DNA from: DAOUJI01 sp965224415
GTDB taxonomy: Bacteria; Chloroflexota; Dehalococcoidia; Lucifugimonadales; JAGWBF01
DNA length: 64,000 nucleotides
Direction: 5' to 3'
NCBI GenBank assembly: GCA_965224415.1
Contig: CBDCZB010000005.1
Span: 186,001-250,000 of the forward strand
Below, one piece after another: positions 59,655 to 64,000 of this stretch. Position 1 is the first letter of the stretch, and the number at the start of each line of letters is the position of its first letter. The translations under genes and the position numbers were made by a program. The notes below the pieces were generated by a model that saw only the letters and a list, made by a program, of their open reading frames with translations, did not search any database and had not been told where the DNA came from.

Positions 59655-61067
59655 ATGCCCCCGTTTGACCGCCCGCGGGAAGAGTGCGGGGTGGTAGGGG
59701 TTTACGCACTTGGCGGCGACGCCAGCCGCCTTGCTTTTTTCGGCCTGTTCGCCCTTCAGCATCGAGGTCAGGAGAGCGCCGGCATCGCCTCCTTCGATGG
59801 ACGGGCCATTCAAGTCTACACCGACATGGGTCTCGTGACCCAGATATTCCGTGAAGAGGAACTCAAGAACCTCCACGGTCGGATGGCAATCGGCCACACC
59901 CGTTACTCAACGACCGGTTCAAGCAAACCCTCCAATGCACAACCCTTCGTGGTTAAGGGGATTCACGGCGAACTGGCCTTTGGCCACAACGGCAACATAG
60001 TCAACGCCCTGGAGCTGCAGATAGAGTTGAGGGAGGAATGGGGCTGCACGTTCCAGTCCTCCACCGACTCGGAGGTGATCGCCAACCTGCTGGCCAATGC
60101 GCCCGGCACGTCCTGGGAGGAACGGATCGGCCACTGTATGCGCAACCTCCAAGGCGCCTATTCCGCAGTGGCTCTCACCAAAGGCACGTTGATGGGCTTC
60201 CGCGACCCCCTGGGAGTCCGTCCCATGTGCATAGGCAGCTTGGACGGAGGTTGGGTCCTGGCGTCTGAGTCTTGCGCCCTGGACCATCTGGGCGCCGTCT
60301 TGGAGAAAGAGTTGGAGCCGGGTGAGGCAGCCATCGTTGATGAAGACGGCGTCCGGTTCTACAAATGGCCCGGAGCCACCGGACGCAGGGCGCTATGCGT
60401 CTTCGAACTCATTTACTTCGCTCGTCCCGACAGCGTGCTGGACAGCCAACTGGTATACAGCGCCCGAGGCGCCATGGGAGCCCAGTTGGCCCGTGAGCAT
60501 CCTGTGGACGCGGACTTGGTCGTCGGCGTTCCAGATTCTGCCACCGCAGCCGCCGTTGGGTTCTCCCAAGAGTCGGGCATCCCTTACAGCGACGGCCTCA
60601 TCAAGAACCGGTACGTGGGTAGGACCTTCATAGAACCCGACCAGCGCCTGCGCGACCTGGGAGTGCGGGTTAAGTTCAATCCTCTGTCCGGAGTCATCAA
60701 AGGCAAACGGGTTGTCGTTGTGGACGACAGCATAGTTCGCGGCACCACGACTCCTCATGTCGTGAGCTTGCTGCGGAAAGCCGGCGCACGGGAGGTGCAC
60801 ATGCGTGTGTGCGCTCCGCCCATACGGCACCCTTGCCATCTTGGCGTTGACATGGCCACCAAGGGCGAATTGATAGCCGCCAACAAAGACATGGAAGGCA
60901 TACGCCAATTCGTCGACGCCGACTCCCTAGGCTACTTGAGTGTCGAGGGGCTGCTGAAGACCGTGGGAGGCTCCAAGGGCGGCTTCTGCGACGCCTGCTT
61001 CACAGGCAACTACCCCATCCCCATACAGTTGGAGATGGACAAGCTGGCCCTAGAACACCTCGGCTGA
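59655..61067 (+). CDS. purF: Amidophosphoribosyltransferase
   Basis: 470 aa from ATG 59655. The alternative ATG 59622 lies before the expected transcription start. The mature N-terminal nucleophile Cys is in REECGVVGVYALGGDASRLA, which implies removal of a propeptide of about ten residues. The glutaminase part has HRGQESAGIA and the PRPP site is KGKRVVVVDDSIVRGTTTPH. It makes 5-phosphoribosylamine, the first step of purine synthesis. purM and purH follow on the same strand. Confidence 0.95.
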   Translation: MPPFDRPREECGVVGVYALGGDASRLAFFGLFALQHRGQESAGIASFDGRAIQVYTDMGLVTQIFREEELKNLHGRMAIGHTRYSTTGSSKPSNAQPFVVKGIHGELAFGHNGNIVNALELQIELREEWGCTFQSSTDSEVIANLLANAPGTSWEERIGHCMRNLQGAYSAVALTKGTLMGFRDPLGVRPMCIGSLDGGWVLASESCALDHLGAVLEKELEPGEAAIVDEDGVRFYKWPGATGRRALCVFELIYFARPDSVLDSQLVYSARGAMGAQLAREHPVDADLVVGVPDSATAAAVGFSQESGIPYSDGLIKNRYVGRTFIEPDQRLRDLGVRVKFNPLSGVIKGKRVVVVDDSIVRGTTTPHVVSLLRKAGAREVHMRVCAPPIRHPCHLGVDMATKGELIAANKDMEGIRQFVDADSLGYLSVEGLLKTVGGSKGGFCDACFTGNYPIPIQLEMDKLALEHLG

Positions 61068-61108
61068 CCTTCAGACCCCTCCTGCTCCATGCCCCACCAC
61101 TCAGGGAG

Positions 61109-61136
61109 TTGACGCTCATTAGCGTTCCTGTATACT
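61109..61136 (+). promoter_or_regulatory. Promoter of purM
   Basis: TTGACG (61109-61114), a 16-nt spacer and TATACT (61131-61136), 26 nt upstream of the GTG start. Confidence 0.55.
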
Positions 61137-61161
61137 CAGCTTTGCAGAAGGGGGGAGCGAC

Positions 61162-62181
61162 GTGTCGGGAGGCCAGACCTACCTTTCCGCCGGCGTAGAC
61201 CGGCAAGCCCTCGATGGACTCAAAGACAGAATCAGCGCCTTTGCGCGCATCACCCACGGCCCCCAGGTCCTCAACGGCATCGGCGGCTTCTCAGGCCTGT
61301 TCCACCTTACGGGCTTCTCCGACCCGGTGCTGGTCACGTCCACCGACGGAGTGGGCACCAAGCTGAGAATCGGCTCCATGCTGGGGCATTTCGAGTCTCT
61401 GGGCATGGACCTGGTCAACATGAATCTGGGCGACATCGTAACCTCCGGCGCGAAGCCCCTGCTGTTCCTCGACTACATCTCTATGGGGACGGTTGACTCC
61501 CAGCGGACCGAGTCTCTGCTCAGGGGCATCACCTGGGCGTGCAAAGAGGCCGGATGCGCGTTATCCGGGGGAGAGACAGCACAAACCCCCGGGGTCTACA
61601 TAGGCGACAACTTCGACCTGGCAGGGTTCGCCGTGGGAGTTGTGGAGCGGGACAAAATCGTCGACGGCTCCGGGATTCAGGCGGGAGACGCTCTGGTGGG
61701 CATACCATCCACGGGAGTCCACACCAACGGCTTCTCGCTGGTCCACAAAGTGTTCAGGACGGAAGAGGACCCGACGGCTCTATACCGAAAGTACGACGAA
61801 CTGGAGCACACTCTGGGCGAGGAGCTTCTCATTCCCCACAGGCCCCACTACCCTCTGATGGCCAGCGTCGTGGACAAAATCAAGGGAGCGGCCCACATCA
61901 CCGGTGGCGGGCTGGAGTCCAACGTCCCCAGGATGCTGCCTCCGGGCCTCATGGCACGACTGGACCGGAGCGCCTGGGAGACCCAGCCCATATTCTCCAT
62001 CATCCAACGGGAGGGGGGCATCAACCCTGACGAGATGCTCCGGGTCTTCAACATGGGCCTCGGCATGGTCCTGGCCTGCGCCCCGGACCGGGTCGAAGAT
62101 ATCCGGAAGGAGATTCCAGACAGCCGAGCGGTGGGCGAGGTGCAGTCCCAGACGGACGAACTTAGAGTGGTGATTTCGTAG
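61162..62181 (+). CDS. purM: Phosphoribosylformylglycinamidine cyclo-ligase
   Basis: 339 aa, GTG start at 61162 behind GGGGGGAGCGAC. STDGVGTKLRIG near residue 55, MNLGDIVTSGAKPLLFLDYI, ALSGGETAQTPGVY and the C-terminal GGGLESNVPRMLPPGL are diagnostic. It makes aminoimidazole ribonucleotide. purH follows after 6 nt. Confidence 0.96.
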   Translation: MSGGQTYLSAGVDRQALDGLKDRISAFARITHGPQVLNGIGGFSGLFHLTGFSDPVLVTSTDGVGTKLRIGSMLGHFESLGMDLVNMNLGDIVTSGAKPLLFLDYISMGTVDSQRTESLLRGITWACKEAGCALSGGETAQTPGVYIGDNFDLAGFAVGVVERDKIVDGSGIQAGDALVGIPSTGVHTNGFSLVHKVFRTEEDPTALYRKYDELEHTLGEELLIPHRPHYPLMASVVDKIKGAAHITGGGLESNVPRMLPPGLMARLDRSAWETQPIFSIIQREGGINPDEMLRVFNMGLGMVLACAPDRVEDIRKEIPDSRAVGEVQSQTDELRVVIS

Positions 62182-62187
62182 AGACGA

Positions 62188-63735
62188 ATGTTGAAAGCCT
62201 TAATCAGCGTATACGATAAGACGGGGGTCATAGAGGCTGCCCGGAGGCTTCACGACGCTGGGGTGGGGTTGGTCAGCACTGGAGGAACCCACAAAGCTAT
62301 CAGCGACGCCGGAGTGCCCGTGCAGCAGGTCTCTGACTTCACCGGATTCCCAGAAATCCTCGACGGGCGGGTCAAGACCCTCCATCCCCATATCCACAGC
62401 GGGCTTCTGGCCCGCAGGGACATGCCGGAACACATGGACGAGCTGTCCCGACGAGACATAGCACCCATAGATTTGCTGATTGGCAACCTTTATCCCTTCA
62501 GAGAGGCCGTAAGCAAGCCGGACGCCACCCTGGACGACGCCCTGGAAAACATCGACATCGGCGGCCCGACGATGCTCCGTGCAGCGGCAAAGAACTTCCC
62601 CAGCGTCGTGGTCCTGGTGGACCCTGAGGACTACGACTGGGCCGTCGGCAAATTCGTGACAGGCGACCTGAGCCACGACGACAGACGCAGTCTCGCCTAC
62701 AAAGCCTTCCACCACGTCTCGGTCTATGACTCGGCCATCGCAGGTTACCTGTCGTCCTCCCCAGCCCCCGGCGCCACGGAAACCGACGGCGGGCTGCCCC
62801 AAAAGCTGGACCTGAGTTTTAACAGATTGACAGGTCTCAGGTACGGGGAGAACCCCCACCAGCAGGGAGCGCTATACGTTCCCGCGGCTGGCTCCGCGGG
62901 CGGAATCGCCAACGCCCGTCAGCTGCACGGGCGGGAACTTTCCTTCAACAACCTGATGGACGCCGAGGCAGCTTGGCGTTCCGTGATCGACTTCGACGCG
63001 ACGGCGGCGGTGGTCATCAAGCACACCAATCCCTGCGGCCTGGCGTCCCATCCGGACCAGGCAGAAGCGTACAACCGGGCCTACGCCGGAGACCCCGTGT
63101 CGGCCTTCGGAGGCATCCTGGGTTTCAACGGCACGGTGACCGTCGAGACCGCCCAGGCCGCCAGCGGCATCTTCTACGAGGTGATAGTAGCTCCGGGCTA
63201 CGAGCCAGAGGCCTTGGAAATACTGAAAAAACGACGCAACCTCCGGGTGCTGGAGGCTTCACCGGAAGAGGGCGGACTCCCCTACGACCTGCGTCCCCTG
63301 TCGGGGGGCCTGTTGGTCCAGAGCCAGGACGTCGCAGACGACGACTCGGCCCAATGGCAGACCGTCACCAAGCGGGCCCCCACCCACGCCGAGATGAGCG
63401 ACCTTTCGTTTGCGTGGAAGGCGGCCAAGCACGTCAAGTCCAACGCCATTGTGCTCGCCAAGGACAACCAGCTTCTGGGCATGGGGGCGGGCCAGCCCAA
63501 CCGGGTGACAAGCGTGCACCTGGCATTGAGGGCAGCGGGGGAGCGAGCCGAAGACTGCGTCCTGGCTTCCGACGCCTTTTTCCCCTTCCCGGACAACATC
63601 GAGCTGGCAGCCAAGGGCGGCGTGGCGGCCATCGTGCAGCCCGGCGGCTCGATACGGGATGATGAGGTAATCGCCGAGGCGGACAAAGCCGGAATCGCCA
63701 TGCTGTTCACTGGCGTCAGGCATTTCCGCCATTAA
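62188..63735 (+). CDS. purH: Bifunctional AICAR formyltransferase / IMP cyclohydrolase
   Basis: 515 aa. The N-terminal IMP cyclohydrolase (MGS-like) domain has LISVYDKTGVIEAARRLHDA and GGTHKAISDAGVPVQQVSDF, with the TLHPHIHSGLLARRD motif. The AICAR transformylase part has GLRYGENPHQQGALYVPA, VIKHTNPCGLASHPDQAEAY (the Lys-His-Asn motif) and a FPFPDNIELAAKGGVAAIVQ end. It does the last two steps of IMP synthesis. It closes the purM-purH unit. Confidence 0.97.
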   Translation: MLKALISVYDKTGVIEAARRLHDAGVGLVSTGGTHKAISDAGVPVQQVSDFTGFPEILDGRVKTLHPHIHSGLLARRDMPEHMDELSRRDIAPIDLLIGNLYPFREAVSKPDATLDDALENIDIGGPTMLRAAAKNFPSVVVLVDPEDYDWAVGKFVTGDLSHDDRRSLAYKAFHHVSVYDSAIAGYLSSSPAPGATETDGGLPQKLDLSFNRLTGLRYGENPHQQGALYVPAAGSAGGIANARQLHGRELSFNNLMDAEAAWRSVIDFDATAAVVIKHTNPCGLASHPDQAEAYNRAYAGDPVSAFGGILGFNGTVTVETAQAASGIFYEVIVAPGYEPEALEILKKRRNLRVLEASPEEGGLPYDLRPLSGGLLVQSQDVADDDSAQWQTVTKRAPTHAEMSDLSFAWKAAKHVKSNAIVLAKDNQLLGMGAGQPNRVTSVHLALRAAGERAEDCVLASDAFFPFPDNIELAAKGGVAAIVQPGGSIRDDEVIAEADKAGIAMLFTGVRHFRH

Positions 63736-63770
63736 CTCCCCAATAACTCCAAGGTAAGAGAGAGCCAATC

Positions 63771-64000
63771 ATGGGCCCCACCGTAGACATAATCATCCCT
63801 GTGTACAACGAGGAGAAGGACCTCCCCCGGAGCGTCGACATTCTCAGCAAGTTCCTCACTGAGAAGCTGTCGGAATATCCTTGGCGCATCGTCATAGCCG
63901 ACAACGGCTCCACCGACGGCACTCTGGCCGTGGGAGAGATGCTGTCCAGCCGCTACACGGGAGTCAACATCGTCCACATACCGCAGAAGGGCCGCGGGCG
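63771..64000 (+). CDS. Glycosyltransferase family 2 (dolichyl-phosphate type), 5' part
   Basis: 76 codons up to the window edge from ATG 63771. VDIIIPVYNEEKDLPRSVDI and IVIADNGSTDGTLAVGEMLS are the GT2 entry motifs, with the NDP-sugar-binding Asp in ADNGSTDGT and the GRGR tail following HIPQKG. It looks like dolichyl-phosphate mannose or glucose synthases, or undecaprenyl relatives. It lies 35 nt after purH. Confidence 0.8.
   Translation, partial: MGPTVDIIIPVYNEEKDLPRSVDILSKFLTEKLSEYPWRIVIADNGSTDGTLAVGEMLSSRYTGVNIVHIPQKGRG

Noticed and set aside
1..64000. CRISPR arrays, rRNA genes and prophage structural genes
   Set aside because: I saw no regularly spaced repeats, no rRNA signatures and no phage structural gene patterns.

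Overview
The window is about 60 percent GC and dense with genes on both strands. It looks like a chromosome segment of an uncultivated, Dehalococcoidia-like member of the Chloroflexota (SAR202 type). That is an inference from content: a form II CoxL-type molybdenum hydroxylase cluster, an LLM-class flavin oxidoreductase, a GMC oxidoreductase, acyl-CoA and thiolase enzymes, many extended -10 promoters, and a tmRNA whose tag ends GERELALAA. No rRNA gene is present to settle it.

Layout. 1-6475: a CO-dehydrogenase-like cluster (coxS, coxL, coxM, a nuclease-like gene, coxD, and partial coxE on the minus strand; coxG divergent). 6523-7371: a DUF3574 protein and the tmRNA gene (minus strand). 7431-9859: a 2.4 kb transposon-like unit with 17-bp inverted repeats and TTACA target duplications, carrying a superinfection-immunity-type membrane protein behind a pseudoknot-like leader, an unknown gene and a DDE transposase. 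9909-10102: a MITE-like repeat. 10382-11585: a three-gene operon whose second and third genes are only readable if in-frame UGA codons encode selenocysteine. They are a ferredoxin-thioredoxin reductase catalytic subunit with Sec at both redox positions and a glutaredoxin with a UGPC active site. Each UGA is followed by a SECIS-like hairpin. This is the most interesting part of the window.

11595-19444: a decayed toxin-antitoxin pair, then an epimerase, PHP protein, GMC oxidoreductase, SirB1-like protein, LLM oxidoreductase and serine hydrolase. 19759-22246: DUF1800 and NHL proteins. 22327-26165: thiolase, then a HEPN protein divergent from an ATPase fused to a DUF4435/TOPRIM-like domain, a probable small defence locus. 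26578-30517: a ThDP enzyme, an acyl-CoA synthetase and a broken membrane protein. 30676-35828: nusA-ylxR-infB-rbfA-truB. 35929-48434: a zinc ribbon protein, a PHP protein, a hydrolase, an EVE protein, carB, a peptidase-MA protein, a JAMM protease, VapBC, leuB and a SulP transporter. 48526-53591: a SulP remnant, tRNA-Pro, MaoC-type hydratases, SppA, HicAB (HicA broken), MazG and DUF1461. 53797-57736: peptide ABC permeases and a binding protein. 58099-64000: suhB (two compensating frameshifts), a CMD-family protein, purF, purM, purH and the start of a glycosyltransferase.

UGA is an ordinary stop codon elsewhere in the window, so the three recoded UGAs are local. Several other genes carry single-base frameshifts. 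These may be real decay or assembly error, and raw reads would decide.
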